A stretch of 64,000 nt of DNA from Streptomyces xanthii. Its GTDB lineage: Bacteria; Actinomycetota; Actinomycetes; Streptomycetales; Streptomycetaceae. Made by a program: the position numbers and the translations under genes. The DNA is taken from the NCBI RefSeq assembly GCF_014621695.1, contig NZ_CP061281.1, positions 3,534,001 to 3,598,000 of the forward strand, read 5' to 3'. Below are positions 45,604-54,803 of the stretch, piece by piece. Positions within the stretch are counted from its first letter, which is position 1, and each line of letters opens with the position of its first letter. The notes beneath the pieces were generated by a model. That model was given only the letters and a program-made list of their open reading frames with translations. It was not told where the DNA came from and made no database searches.

Positions 45604-45863
45604 GCCGTCGCCGCAGGCGCAGCCCCTGCCGCATCGCGTACGCCCCGCCCGCCGACGACACCCTCGCCAAGATGGCCGACGCGGACGCCTTCCGCGCGGA
45701 GATGTCCCGCACCCTCGCCCACGACCCGTACGGCCACGGCTCCAGCTCGGTCGCGGGGGAACGGGACCGGCGCGAGGCCACGATCGGCGGCGCGATAGTC
45801 CTCTACTACGTCTCCGGTTCCGTGCTCACCGTGACCGTCGTCAGGATGGTCGCGCTGGGCTGA
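45600..45863 (+). CDS. putative RelE/ParE-family toxin
   Basis: 87 residues starting at TTG 45600, overlapping the previous stop by 4 nt. The C-terminal half, DPYGHGSSSVAGERDRREATIGGAIVLYYVSGSVLTVTVVRMV, reads like the beta-sheet core of ParE/RelE toxins (DPYG..., G..V.YYVS..VLTV..V). Basic N-terminus (SRRRRRSPCRI). Antitoxin-first order and overlap fit a type II module. No experimental role implied; active-site residues are not definable by eye. Confidence 0.6.
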   Translation: MSRRRRRSPCRIAYAPPADDTLAKMADADAFRAEMSRTLAHDPYGHGSSSVAGERDRREATIGGAIVLYYVSGSVLTVTVVRMVALG

Positions 45864-45872
45864 GCCGCGGCG

Positions 45873-47534
45873 TCACAGCTCGCGCTGGGCGTCGTACAGA
45901 TTGCGCGGCCGCACCACGTCCGCCGTCCCGTACAGCTCCAGGCGCGTGTGCAGGTCGCCCGCGAAGTCGGGCACGTCGGTCTGGCCGAACTCGCGGACCG
46001 TGTTGATCCCGACGGTCGCGCTCCACGGGGCGAGCCCGTCGATCTTCATGAGGCCCGCGCGCTCGTTGGTGACGCGGATGTTCCAGTGGGCGAAGCGCGC
46101 GCCGAAGAGCGGGCCCGCGGAGGCGTCGCCGCCGTGCGCGCCGTTGTTGTTCACCGTGATGTCGGTGCGGACGTTCCCGAACGGCATGCCGCGGTGCGAG
46201 TCGAAGGTGCCCATCTCCATCCGTCCGCGCGACCAGACGTTGTGCGAGGACAGGCCCTCCACGTTGATGCCGTGCAGCTGGGTGCCGGCGGGGGCGGGGA
46301 CGGTGCGCTGCCGGATCGTGAAGTCCTCGACGAGGTTGTCGTGCGAGCCCTCGCGGCAGAAGTACGGATGGTGCTCGCCGCGCCCGCCCACGGCCGTGCG
46401 GCGCAGGGTCGAGGCGGAGGCGGCGACGAGCCCGAAGCCGTTGTCGACGTTGTGGACGGTGACGTCGTCGACGAAGCAGTCGTACGTGCACTGGAGGGCG
46501 ACGCCGTTGTAGCCCTTGTCGAGGAGGTGCGGCGCCTGCGGTGTCTCGACGGCCTCCAGGGTGAGGCCCTCGACCCCGGCGCCGGTCAGTGCCCGCACGT
46601 GGGTGGTGAGGCGCGGGTCCCACTCGGGGCGGACGTCGAGCGGGAGCGGGCGTTCCAGGGTGACGCGGTCGCCGCGCACGGAGGTGATCCGCACGGGCCA
46701 TTCGTAGGGGACGTACGAGGTGAGCTTGGTCTTGTCGTCCCAGGTGTAGGCCTCGGGGCCGGGGCCGCCGCCCGCCATGTGCTCCAGGAGCGTGTGGCCG
46801 GCGTCGTCGGCGAGGCGGAGCAGGACGAGGTCTCCGGCGCCGAGCGCGGAGGGGTCCGCGACGGTGATCGTCCACGAGCCGCGCGGGGCGGCGGCGACCG
46901 TCGTCAGGGTCTCCCACTCGTCGCGCGCGTTTCCGGTCCAGCCCTCGAACGGCCAGTTCTTCGCGCGGATCGCGTCGGTGAGGCCGCGGAAGCGGGCCTC
47001 GGGGCAGAGCCAGATCAGGCCGCCCGCCCAGGACCAGGAAGATTTGGTGCCGCCGTAGCGGGAGCCGTAGGCGCCGATCAGTTCGGTGAGGTGGCGGGTG
47101 GCGTAGAGGGTGGTGCTCGTGGAGCCGGCGCCTTTGAGGACGACGTCGTCGTGGCCGACGTGGATCAGGTCGTCGATCCGGTACGTGCCGGCGCCGAGCA
47201 GCACGGTGGCGCCGCCGGCCGCTCCGGCGGCGGCCAGCGCCCGGTTGATCGCGGGGGCGCTGTCGGTCGTGCCGTCGGCGACGGCGCCGAAGTCCTCGGC
47301 GCGCAGGACGCGGCCCGGCCGGTCGAAGGTGCGGCGGCCCGCGCGGTATCCGGCGCGGCCGACATAGGGGATCTGCGGGTGGTGCTGCGGGTCCCGGACG
47401 AACTCGTGCCAGAGGTCCGGCACCCGGCCCCCGCTCTGCCCACGGCCGGCGGCCGCCGCACCGGTTCCGGTGACGGCGGTCGCCGCGACCGCGATCGCCC
47501 CGCCCAGCACACCGCGTCTGCTGAAGTCCCGCAC
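45873..47534 (-). CDS. Tat-exported right-handed beta-helix protein
   Basis: 553 residues. Twin-arginine signal DFSRRGVLGGAIAVAATAVTGTGAAAA at the N-terminus. A pectate-lyase-like segment begins DFGAVADGTTDSAPAINRALAAAGAAGGATVLLGAGTYRIDDLI, the usual beginning of pectin-lyase-fold proteins, followed by a long beta helix (VTVHNVDNGFGLVAAS, HDNLVEDFTIRQRT, NVRTDITVNNNGAHGG). The catalytic residues of pectate lyases cannot be assigned; polysaccharide binding or cleavage is likely. GTG 47534 follows AAGGGTGGCAGC; upstream in-frame starts are poorly placed. Confidence 0.85.
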   Translation of the reverse strand: MRDFSRRGVLGGAIAVAATAVTGTGAAAAGRGQSGGRVPDLWHEFVRDPQHHPQIPYVGRAGYRAGRRTFDRPGRVLRAEDFGAVADGTTDSAPAINRALAAAGAAGGATVLLGAGTYRIDDLIHVGHDDVVLKGAGSTSTTLYATRHLTELIGAYGSRYGGTKSSWSWAGGLIWLCPEARFRGLTDAIRAKNWPFEGWTGNARDEWETLTTVAAAPRGSWTITVADPSALGAGDLVLLRLADDAGHTLLEHMAGGGPGPEAYTWDDKTKLTSYVPYEWPVRITSVRGDRVTLERPLPLDVRPEWDPRLTTHVRALTGAGVEGLTLEAVETPQAPHLLDKGYNGVALQCTYDCFVDDVTVHNVDNGFGLVAASASTLRRTAVGGRGEHHPYFCREGSHDNLVEDFTIRQRTVPAPAGTQLHGINVEGLSSHNVWSRGRMEMGTFDSHRGMPFGNVRTDITVNNNGAHGGDASAGPLFGARFAHWNIRVTNERAGLMKIDGLAPWSATVGINTVREFGQTDVPDFAGDLHTRLELYGTADVVRPRNLYDAQREL

Positions 47535-47650
47535 CGCTGCCACCCTTCGTCGGCGTACAGATACATGAACAGTGTTCATATGAGTGCCGAGCGGGAGCAT
47601 GCCACCAGACCCTCCGCTGCGGAAGGGGGGCAACGGACGGAAAAGAGGCG

Positions 47651-48175
47651 CTACTTGGCGGGACGCTGAGTCAGATGGGTGAACGCGTCCAGGTTCCGCG
47701 TGGACTCGCCGCGCGAGACGCGCCACTCGTACTCGCGGCGGATCGCGCTCGCGAAGCCGAGTTCGAGCAGCGTGTTGAAGGAGCCGTCGGCGGCCTCCAG
47801 GACCGAGCCGAGGAGACGGTCCAGCTCGTCCGGGGTGACGGCGGCGAGCGGGAGCTTGCCGGTGAGGTAGATGTCACCGAGCGGGTCGACGGCGTAACTC
47901 ACGCCGTACAGGCGGAGGTTGCGCTCCAGGAGCCAGCGGTGGACGCCCGCCTCGTTCTCGTCCGGGTGGCGGATCACGAACGCGTTGAGGGACAGGCTGT
48001 GGCGGCCCAGGCGCAGCGAGAGCGTCGTGGAGAGCTTGCGGGTGCCGGGCAGTTTGACCACGTAGGAGCCCGGCTCGGGGCGCTCCCACTCCAGTTCCGC
48101 GTCCTTGAGCGTGGACTCGATGATCTGGGCCGGGTCCTGCGTCGGGTCCTGTGCAGCGTCGGGGTGCTCAGCCAT
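47651..48175 (-). CDS. YbjN-domain protein
   Basis: 174 residues. YbjN/type III secretion chaperone-like fold: [88 protein letters not shown] conserved actinobacterial gene next to mshA (Rv0487 in M. tuberculosis). Its start overlaps the 3' end of mshA by 8 nt, so it is co-translated. No enzyme motif. In Streptomyces and mycobacteria no clear function is known to me. Confidence 0.88.
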   Translation of the reverse strand: MAEHPDAAQDPTQDPAQIIESTLKDAELEWERPEPGSYVVKLPGTRKLSTTLSLRLGRHSLSLNAFVIRHPDENEAGVHRWLLERNLRLYGVSYAVDPLGDIYLTGKLPLAAVTPDELDRLLGSVLEAADGSFNTLLELGFASAIRREYEWRVSRGESTRNLDAFTHLTQRPAK

Positions 48176-49511
48176 GCAGCGAGAGTACGTGACGGCGGTG
48201 ATCGTGCAGGGCCGCGGTGTAGACGTCGGCCGTGGCGGACGCCGAGGTGTCCCAGCCGAAGGAGCGGGCGTGCCGGGCGGCGGCGTCGCCCATGCTGTCC
48301 ACCAGGTGGGGATGGTCGGCGAACTCGCGGAGCACGCGCGCGTAGCGGGCCGGTTCGTGGCCGTCGACCAGGAAACCGGTGGTCTCGTCGCGGACGGCGA
48401 CGGGCAGGCCGCCGACGGAGGCGGCGAGGACGGGGGTGCCGGCCGCCTGCGCCTCGATGGCGACGAGCCCGAAGGACTCGCTGTAGGACGGCATGACCAG
48501 CAGGGACGCGGCGCGGAACCAGTCGGCGAGCTGGTCCTGGCCGACCGGCGGGTGGAAGCGCACGACGTCGGCGATACCGAGCCGGGCGGCGAGCTTCTGC
48601 AGGGCGGCGGGCTTGGCGAGGCCGCTGCCGCTGGGGCCGCCGACCACGGGAACGAGGATCCGCGAGCGCAGCTCGGGCCGCTCGTCGAGCAGGACGGCGA
48701 CGGCCTTGAGGAGGATGTCGGGCGCCTTGAGCGGCTGGATGCGGCCGGCGAACAGGGGTATGAGCGCGTCCTGCGGCAGGCCGAGGCGGGCGCGGGCGGC
48801 GGCGCGGCCGTCGCCGGGCGTGAAGCGCTCCAGGTTCACGCCGGGGTGCACGACGGCGACCTTGCCGGGGTCGGCCTCGTAGTGCCGGACCAGCTCGTCG
48901 GCCTCCTCCGCGGTGTTCGCGATGAGGCGGTCGGCGGCGCGCACGATCTGGGTCTCGCCGATGACGCGGGCGGCCGGCTCGGGGGTGTCGCCGTCGGCGA
49001 GCGCCGCGTTCTTGACCTTGGCCATGGTGTGCATGGTGTGCACGAGCGGGACGCCCCAGCGCTCGGCGGCCAGCCAGCCGACGTGCCCGGAGAGCCAGTA
49101 GTGGGAGTGGACGAGGTCGTAGTGGCCGTGCCGGTGGCCGGCCCAGGCCTGCATCACACCGTGCGTGAAGGCGCACAGCTGCGCGGGCAGCTCTTCCTTG
49201 GCGAGGCCCTCGTAGGGGCCCGCGTCGACGTGCCGCACGAGGACGCCGGGGGCGAGCTCGACCTGCGGGGGCAGCGCGCCCGTCGTGGCGCGGGTGAAGA
49301 TCTCGACCTCGATGTTGATCGCGGCGAGCCGCTTGGCCAGCTCCACGATGTAGACGTTCATGCCGCCCGCGTCGCCCGTGCCGGGCTGGTGGAGCGGGGA
49401 GGTGTGCACGCTGAGCATGGCGACGCGCCGCGGCCTGCGCGGGGAACCGGGGAAGCGCAGGCGGCCCTGCGCCGCGCCGGAACGGCGGAACCTGGTCACG
49501 TACTGGCTCAC
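48168..49511 (-). CDS. mshA: D-inositol-3-phosphate glycosyltransferase MshA
   Basis: 447 residues, GT4 family. First step of mycothiol synthesis: UDP-GlcNAc plus inositol 3-phosphate. Seen: [33 protein letters not shown] (acceptor/UDP loop), [12 protein letters not shown], the C-terminal domain with [33 protein letters not shown] (GT4 EX7E-type). GTG 49511 has AGGAGG at about 9 nt. Long N-terminal segment ([16 protein letters not shown]) is normal for Streptomyces. Operon with YbjN downstream. Confidence 0.95.
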   Translation of the reverse strand: MSQYVTRFRRSGAAQGRLRFPGSPRRPRRVAMLSVHTSPLHQPGTGDAGGMNVYIVELAKRLAAINIEVEIFTRATTGALPPQVELAPGVLVRHVDAGPYEGLAKEELPAQLCAFTHGVMQAWAGHRHGHYDLVHSHYWLSGHVGWLAAERWGVPLVHTMHTMAKVKNAALADGDTPEPAARVIGETQIVRAADRLIANTAEEADELVRHYEADPGKVAVVHPGVNLERFTPGDGRAAARARLGLPQDALIPLFAGRIQPLKAPDILLKAVAVLLDERPELRSRILVPVVGGPSGSGLAKPAALQKLAARLGIADVVRFHPPVGQDQLADWFRAASLLVMPSYSESFGLVAIEAQAAGTPVLAASVGGLPVAVRDETTGFLVDGHEPARYARVLREFADHPHLVDSMGDAAARHARSFGWDTSASATADVYTAALHDHRRHVLSLHG

Positions 49512-49553
49512 GTGGCGGGCCCTCCTAGATCGGGCGTACTGCGGGCACGGCGC

Positions 49554-49575
49554 AAAGAGGGCGCGCGCCCTCTTT
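49554..49575. promoter_or_regulatory. 22-bp perfect palindrome upstream of mshA
   Basis: Arms AAAGAGGGCGC and complement with no spacer, 43 bp upstream of the mshA start codon. A candidate operator or 5'-UTR hairpin. Confidence 0.55.
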
Positions 49576-49728
49576 CATGGGCGGCAACGCCGGAGCCCCC
49601 GCCTCCATTTCCACTTTGCCCAATCATTACCGTACGAGGCTCAACCCTGTGCCCCCGCAGGGCTCCCACCTGCGCGAACCCGGAGCTCGGGCCCCGGGCC
49701 GCCCGGGGCAGCGCATACCCTCGTAGCC

Positions 49729-50535
49729 ATGAGCCCGCGCACCCCCTCCCGCCCCGTGGGAACGGTGACGCGGGGCACGACGAACCCGAACCGGTTGCGC
49801 CGTATGGATCGCTGGATCGCGGCGACGCACGGCGCCGCGCTGCGCCGCGCCGCCGATCCGGTGGCGGTCGACCTCGGCTACGGGGCGGCGCCCTGGACCG
49901 CCGTCGAACTGCTCGGCCGGCTGCGCGCCGCGGCGCCCCGCGCACGCGTGGTGGGCATCGAGATCGAACCGGCGCGGGTCGCGGCCGCCAAGCCGTACGA
50001 GCGCGAGGGGCTCAGCTTCCGGCACGGCGGTTTCGAGCTGCCGCTCCCGTCGCCGCCGACGCTGATCCGGGCCGCGAACGTGCTGCGCCAGTACGACGAG
50101 GAGCAGGTCGCCGAGGTCTGGGCGCGGCTGTGCGGGCGGCTCGCGCCGGACGGGCTGCTCGTGGAGGGGACCTGCGACGAGATCGGGCGGCGGCACGTGT
50201 GGGTGGCGCTCGGGCCCGAGGGTCCGCGCACGGTGACGTTCGCGACCCGGCTCGGCTCGCTGCACACCCCGTCCGACCTGGCCGAGCGGCTGCCCAAGGC
50301 GCTGATCCACCGCAATGTGCCAGGCGAGCCGGTGCACGCGTTCCTGCGGGACTTCGACCGGGCCTGGGCGGCGGCCGCGCCCTACGCCTCGTACGGGGCG
50401 CGCCAGCGGTGGATCCGGGCGGTGCGGGACCTCGCGGCGGACTGGCCGGTGACGGACCGTCCGGGGCGCTGGAGGCAGGGCGAAGTCACCGTGACCTGGG
50501 GTGCGTTGGCGCCGCGTGAGCGCCCGTCGGGCTGA
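49729..50535 (+). CDS. SAM-dependent methyltransferase-like protein
   Basis: 268 residues. Motif I is DPVAVDLGYGAAPWTAVELLGRL, with RARVVGIEIEPARVAAAKPY as motif II and LIRAANVLRQYDEEQVAEVWARLCGRLAPDGLLVEGTCDEIGRRHVWVAL as the later motifs of class I methyltransferases. The substrate is unknown. ATG 49729 is preceded by TACCCT at 7 nt, suggesting a leaderless transcript. Divergent from mshA; monocistronic. Confidence 0.82.
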   Translation: MSPRTPSRPVGTVTRGTTNPNRLRRMDRWIAATHGAALRRAADPVAVDLGYGAAPWTAVELLGRLRAAAPRARVVGIEIEPARVAAAKPYEREGLSFRHGGFELPLPSPPTLIRAANVLRQYDEEQVAEVWARLCGRLAPDGLLVEGTCDEIGRRHVWVALGPEGPRTVTFATRLGSLHTPSDLAERLPKALIHRNVPGEPVHAFLRDFDRAWAAAAPYASYGARQRWIRAVRDLAADWPVTDRPGRWRQGEVTVTWGALAPRERPSG

Positions 50536-50717
50536 ACGCGCCGGGTGGGGAACGATCTCGGCGGTCCGTTCGTCACAGCGTGGGGGGCTGCCGGAGCGTG
50601 TGGGTCTGTCAGGGCGTGTGGGGTCTGTCGGATTTGGCGCGGACGTGGCACCATCCCCGAAGCACGCGCATGTTACTGACGGTAAATCAGGTTTCGGCTA
50701 CTGCGGGGGCGGGGCGG

Positions 50718-51800
50718 ATGAGCAAGCGGAGCACGACGACGATGGCGGCCGTGGCGGTGGTGTGCGCCCTGACCGTGCTGACGGCGCCGGGCGCGGCCTA
50801 CGCGGCACCCGCTCCCCCGGCCTCCCCTTCGGCCTCGGCCCCCTCGGCACCCGCGGCCGGTGCGGGCACGGACCTCGAAGCGGTCCGCAAGAAGCTCGAC
50901 AAGCTGTACCACGACGCCGCGCTGGCCACCGACGAGTACAACGCGGCGGAGGAGAAGGCCGACGACCAGTCCGTCGCCATCGTGAAGCTCGCCCAGAAGA
51001 TCGCGGCCGGCCAGCGCAAGCTCGACCGTCTCAAGGGGCACGCGGGGGCGGCGGCCCGGGAGCAGTACCGCACGGGCGGCGTCCCGCGCGAGGCCCAGTT
51101 CCTGCTCTCCGGCGACCCCCAGCAGTTCCTCGACAACGCGGGGCGGGTCTACCAGGGCCAGCAGGCCACCAAGAACCTGATGTCCCAGCTGACCAAGACG
51201 CAGGACGACCTCGCGGGGTACGCGAAGGACGCCTCCGCGAAGTGGAAGCAGCTGGAGGAGGGCCGCAAGAAGAAGGCCTCCGCGAAGAAGCGCATCGAGA
51301 AGCAGATCAAGGCCGCGCAGAAGATCGAGAGCACGCTCGAGAAGAAGGAGCGGGAGCGGCTGCGCAAGCTGGAGGAGGAGGCCGAGCAGAAGGCCCAGAC
51401 GGCCTGGCTGTCCTCCGGCGTCCTCAAGGAGATCAGCGGCCGGGCCACCAAGGCCGGCAAGAAGGCGGTGGAGTTCGCCACCGCGCAGCTCGGCAAGCCG
51501 TACGTGTGGGGGGCCGAGGGGCCGAAGTCCTACGACTGCTCGGGGCTGACGTCCCAGGCGTGGGCCGCGGCGGGGCGGCCCATTCCCCGCACCTCGCAGG
51601 AGCAGTGGAAGCAGCTCCGGCACATCGACGTGAAGGACATGCGGCCCGGGGACCTGATCATCTACCACGGTGACGCGAGTCATGTCGGCATGTACATCGG
51701 GGACGGGGCGATCATCCATGCCCCGCGGCCCGGGCGGTCGGTGACCGTGGCCGGGGCGGGGTCGATGGGCATATTGGGGGTTGTGCGGCCCGACGCGTAG
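50718..51800 (+). CDS. secreted NlpC/P60 peptidoglycan hydrolase with coiled-coil stalk
   Basis: 360 residues. Signal peptide (TTTMAAVAVVCALTVLTAPGAAYA), an Ala/Pro/Ser linker, then a long coiled coil (about 48-235, with LDKLYHDAALATDEYNAAEEKADDQ and KKRIEKQIKAAQKIESTLEKKERERLRKLEEEAEQK). The C-terminal NlpC/P60 domain (about 245-360) has the catalytic Cys in YDCSGLTSQAW, His in ASHVGMYIGDG and third residue in IIHAPRPG. Likely a D,L-endopeptidase (RipA/CwlO type) in wall remodelling. ATG 50718 is preferred over in-frame ATGs at 50580/50670, which add non-signal residues. Confidence 0.93.
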   Translation: MSKRSTTTMAAVAVVCALTVLTAPGAAYAAPAPPASPSASAPSAPAAGAGTDLEAVRKKLDKLYHDAALATDEYNAAEEKADDQSVAIVKLAQKIAAGQRKLDRLKGHAGAAAREQYRTGGVPREAQFLLSGDPQQFLDNAGRVYQGQQATKNLMSQLTKTQDDLAGYAKDASAKWKQLEEGRKKKASAKKRIEKQIKAAQKIESTLEKKERERLRKLEEEAEQKAQTAWLSSGVLKEISGRATKAGKKAVEFATAQLGKPYVWGAEGPKSYDCSGLTSQAWAAAGRPIPRTSQEQWKQLRHIDVKDMRPGDLIIYHGDASHVGMYIGDGAIIHAPRPGRSVTVAGAGSMGILGVVRPDA

Positions 51801-52856
51801 GGGCTCCGCCCGGACCGGGCCCTCTCCCACGGAGCCTCACGCCCCGCGGGCCCGGCCCCCTCGACCCCTCTCGCGCCGCCCGGCCTCCGGCCCGACACCC
51901 CACACCTTCAGCCCGGGCCGTCGCGCCTTCGGCCCAGGCCGTCCCACCTCATGCCCGGGCTCGCCTCGCCTCCCGTCCGACGCCTCTCACCCTCAGCCCG
52001 GGCTCGCCTCATCCCCCAGCCCAGGCTCGCCTCGCCTTCAGCCCGGGCCGTCTCGCCTTCAGCCCGGCGCCTCTCGATTGGCCCGCTCCCTGCTCCCACC
52101 CACCCGCCCCCTCCGGGGGCGTCGGCCCGGCGGCCGGCCTCGGGCAGTGCCTTGGCGCCGGGTGCGCCTTTGGGTTGCCGGTAGCGGCGCCGCCGTAGGG
52201 GTCGAGGATCGTCGCCGGGTGCCGCGTCGTCGTGGCCGAGCGCGCAGTTCCCCGCGCCCCTCACGGAGCCCTTCCTCCCCGGCGCCTCTTGCCGGGGTGC
52301 CTCGCGACTCGCCCGGCCTCGGGCAGAGCACCACCGCCGCAGCGGTCCAGGATCATCGCCAGGTGCCGCGCCGTCGTGGCCGCTCGCGCAGTTCCCCGCG
52401 CCCCTCACGGGGTGCTTCTCGTTCCGAGGAGCGGCTCCGTCGTGGCCCTGGGGGCGCACGGAGTGCGGCCTTCAGGGGCGCGGGGAACTGCGCGAGCGGC
52501 CACGGCGGTGGTGCACCCGGCGGCCGGCGTCGGCCCCTGCGGCGGTGGCGCTGTAGCCGGAAGGTGAGGTGAGGGGGCATCACCCCGGCTACCGGGCGGT
52601 AGGCGTGATGGAGCGCACGTGACGCAGGGCACTTGGGGACGGGCGGTTGCGGTGGGGTGGCGTGATGTTCGTCATCCCCCACACAGGCCCGGAGGGCCAG
52701 AACGTGCCCAATTCCGTTACCCCTTGCGGCATATGACACTGGCCGTTTGCGGCTCACCATTCCGCTGAGCCGCCGGGTACCGCTAAGGTCCCCGTCTGGT
52801 GGGCCGAGGACCTTCGTCCCACCGCGCCCTCGGGGGGAGGGAAGGAAACCGAAGCG
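51801..52856. repeat. 1-kb intergenic region with degenerate GC repeats and dispersed-repeat cores
   Basis: No credible gene. 51900-52090 consists of degenerate tandem units around TCGCCTCGCC / AGCCCGGGC. Copies of the dispersed repeat core lie at 52234-52261 (with GGCCGAGCGCGC in place of GGCTGGTCGCGC), 52378-52405 and, inverted, at 52474-52501. From 52580 onward the gap probably carries the promoter of the PP2C gene (TAAGGT at about 52784 as a -10 candidate). Confidence 0.75.
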
Positions 52857-54206
52857 ATGCCCGTACCCGTACCGCGGCAGAGAGCGATCCCGGCCGCGGA
52901 AGGTGGTCAGGCTCAAGCTGCGCCTACGACACCGTCCGCGGACCCGACCGCGCCGACGACCGCCCACGACAGCAACATCGGCAGCAACAGCAACAGCACG
53001 ACCGTTCACGCATCGGCCGCGACCGGACCCGCCACGGGCCTGACGCTGCTGGTCATCGAGGACGACCCGGCCGGCTCCCTGAGCATCCCCGAGATGCCGG
53101 ACGCCGCCGGAAAGCCGGTCCGCGTCCGCACCGCCCGCAACCTCACCGAGGCCGAGCGGCTGCTCACCGACGACGTGAACTGCATCGTGCTCGACCTCGC
53201 GCTGCCCGACACCCGTACGGCCCGCCAGGACGAGGACGCCGACGAGCTGGAGACCCTCCGGCACGTGCTGCGCCTCGCCCCGCGCCAGGCCGTGCTGGCC
53301 CTGACGGACTCCGGCGACGCCGAGCGCGGCGCCGAGGCGGTGCGCGTCGGCGCCCAGGACTACCTGTTCCGCGACGAGCTGGACGCCCGCATCCTGGGCC
53401 GCGCCGTGCGCTACGCCGTCGAGCGCAAGCGCGCCGACGTGGCCCAGCGCAAGCTCACCGAGTCGCGCCTGCGCGCCCAGGAGAACGCCCGCCTGGAGCG
53501 CGGCCTGCTGCCGACCCCGCTGCTCGACGGCTCCCCGCTGCGGTTCGCCGCGCGCTACCGCCCCGGCCGCTCCCGGGCCCTGCTCGGCGGCGACTTCTAC
53601 GACGTCGTGCGCACCCCCGACGGCACGGTCCACGCCATGATCGGCGACGTCTGCGGCCACGGCCCCGACGAGGCCGCGCTCGGCGTCGAGCTGCGGATCG
53701 CCTGGCGCGCGCTGACCTTCGCCGGACTGTGCGGCGACGAGCTCCTCTCCACGCTCCAGCAGGTCCTGGAGCACGAGCGGGAGAACGACGAGATCTTCGC
53801 GACCCTGTGCACGGTGGACATCGCACCGGACGGCCGCCGCGCGGGCCTGTGCCTGGCCGGCCACCCCTCGCCGCTCATCGCGAGCCCCGGCCGCCAGGCG
53901 ACGCTGCTCCCGTACGAGAACAGTGGACCCGCCCTGGGCCTGCTCCCGCGCGCCCGCTGGCCGCGCATGCAGGTCGAGCTGGGCCCGTCGTGGAGCCTGA
54001 TGCTCTACACGGACGGCCTGATCGAGGGCCGGATCGGTGACGGCAACCGCCGCCTCGGCCAGGAGGGCATGGTCGACCTGATCCGCCGCAGCCGTGCGGC
54101 GGGCCTCCAGGGCGAGGAGCTCCTGGACTCCGCCGTGAACGAGGTCCGCGACCTCAACGGCGGCGAGCTGACCGACGACGTGGCGGTGCTCCTGCTGGAC
54201 CGATGA
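52857..54206 (+). CDS. receiver-domain PP2C-type phosphatase (SpoIIE/RsbU-like)
   Basis: 449 residues. An N-terminal disordered Ser/Thr/Asn stretch, then a receiver domain (about 60-180: LTLLVIEDDPAGSLSIPEMP, phospho-Asp in NCIVLDLALPDTRTA), a helical linker ERKRADVAQRKLTESRLRAQENARLERGLLP, and a PPM phosphatase domain with metal Asp residues in LLGGDFYDVV, IGDVCGHGPDEAAL, LYTDGLIEGR and GELTDDVAVLLL. It probably dephosphorylates an anti-anti-sigma factor in a sigma-B-like partner-switching network, controlled by phosphorylation. No partner gene is adjacent. ATG 52857 follows GGAAGGAAA. Confidence 0.92.
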   Translation: MPVPVPRQRAIPAAEGGQAQAAPTTPSADPTAPTTAHDSNIGSNSNSTTVHASAATGPATGLTLLVIEDDPAGSLSIPEMPDAAGKPVRVRTARNLTEAERLLTDDVNCIVLDLALPDTRTARQDEDADELETLRHVLRLAPRQAVLALTDSGDAERGAEAVRVGAQDYLFRDELDARILGRAVRYAVERKRADVAQRKLTESRLRAQENARLERGLLPTPLLDGSPLRFAARYRPGRSRALLGGDFYDVVRTPDGTVHAMIGDVCGHGPDEAALGVELRIAWRALTFAGLCGDELLSTLQQVLEHERENDEIFATLCTVDIAPDGRRAGLCLAGHPSPLIASPGRQATLLPYENSGPALGLLPRARWPRMQVELGPSWSLMLYTDGLIEGRIGDGNRRLGQEGMVDLIRRSRAAGLQGEELLDSAVNEVRDLNGGELTDDVAVLLLDR

Positions 54207-54235
54207 CGGTCCGATGACGCCCCGGTGACGGACAA

Positions 54236-54258
54236 GGGCGCGCCGATCCGGCGCGCCC
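54236..54258 (+). terminator. hairpin after the PP2C gene
   Basis: GGGCGCGCCG-ATC-CGGCGCGCCC: 10-bp stem, 3-nt loop, 29 bp beyond the stop codon. Confidence 0.75.
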
Positions 54259-54338
54259 GTCGTCGTCATCACCCCTCCCGAAGAGGCGTCACGGCCTCCG
54301 GAAGAGGCCTCACGTCACCACCGCCCGAAGGCGTCAGG

Positions 54339-54695
54339 TCACCGCCGACCGTTGTACGGCCCGTACGGGCCGTCGCTGCTGGAGCCGCCGCCGCGCCGCC
54401 AGCCGCCGCCACCGCCTCCGCCGACCTGCTTCAGGGCCGGGCGCACGTCCACGAAGAAGACGATCGACGCCACGAGGCCCGCGAGCTGCAGGAACAGCAT
54501 CGGCACCAGCAGGTTCACCACGACCGCGATGCCCAGGATGATCAGCCAGAACGGCTTCGTCTGCTTGCTCGCGGCCCGGTACGCGTCCTCCCGGGCCACC
54601 GCGGCCAGCACGAAGGCGACGACCGCGAGCACGAGCATGGCGGTGTAGAGCAGCCACACCACGTTGCCGAAAGCCGACATCAGCACAACGCTCAC
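54339..54695 (-). CDS. DUF2516 membrane protein
   Basis: 118 residues. Two hydrophobic stretches: VWLLYTAMLVLAVVAFVLAAVA (about 12-33) and FWLIILGIAVVVNLLVPMLFLQLAGLVASIVFFV (about 49-82, two helices), then a Gly/Arg-rich tail (VGGGGGGGWRRGGG). Matches DUF2516, which follows hbhA in mycobacteria (Rv0476, as I recall). GTG 54695 is the longest start; ATG 54680 (MSAFGNVV) is an alternative. Function unknown. Confidence 0.85.
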   Translation of the reverse strand: MSVVLMSAFGNVVWLLYTAMLVLAVVAFVLAAVAREDAYRAASKQTKPFWLIILGIAVVVNLLVPMLFLQLAGLVASIVFFVDVRPALKQVGGGGGGGWRRGGGSSSDGPYGPYNGRR

Positions 54696-54745
54696 CCACC
54701 CAGAGTTCCGAGACGACCCGTACGCGGGTCACCGTACCCGTAACA

Positions 54746-54778
54746 ACGGGCCGGGCACCCCGAAGGTGCCCGGCCCGT
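54746..54778. terminator. terminator between HBHA-like gene and DUF2516 gene
   Basis: ACGGGCCGGGCACC and exact complement (14 bp) around a 5-nt loop, just beyond the HBHA-like stop. It probably separates the two transcripts. Confidence 0.8.
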
Positions 54779-54803
54779 CGACGTACCCGTCACGCGGCGC
54801 CCC

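Noticed and set aside
50671..50692. TTAC-TGACG-GTAA short inverted repeat before the NlpC/P60 gene, considered as a TetR operator or part of a c-di-AMP riboswitch.
   Set aside because: Arms of only 4 bp, and I do not see the conserved ydaO riboswitch core; kept as unproven.
51781..52572. A 263-codon plus-strand frame rich in Pro/Arg/Ser after the NlpC/P60 gene.
   Set aside because: It runs through degenerate repeat DNA and dispersed-repeat cores and has no coherent protein pattern.
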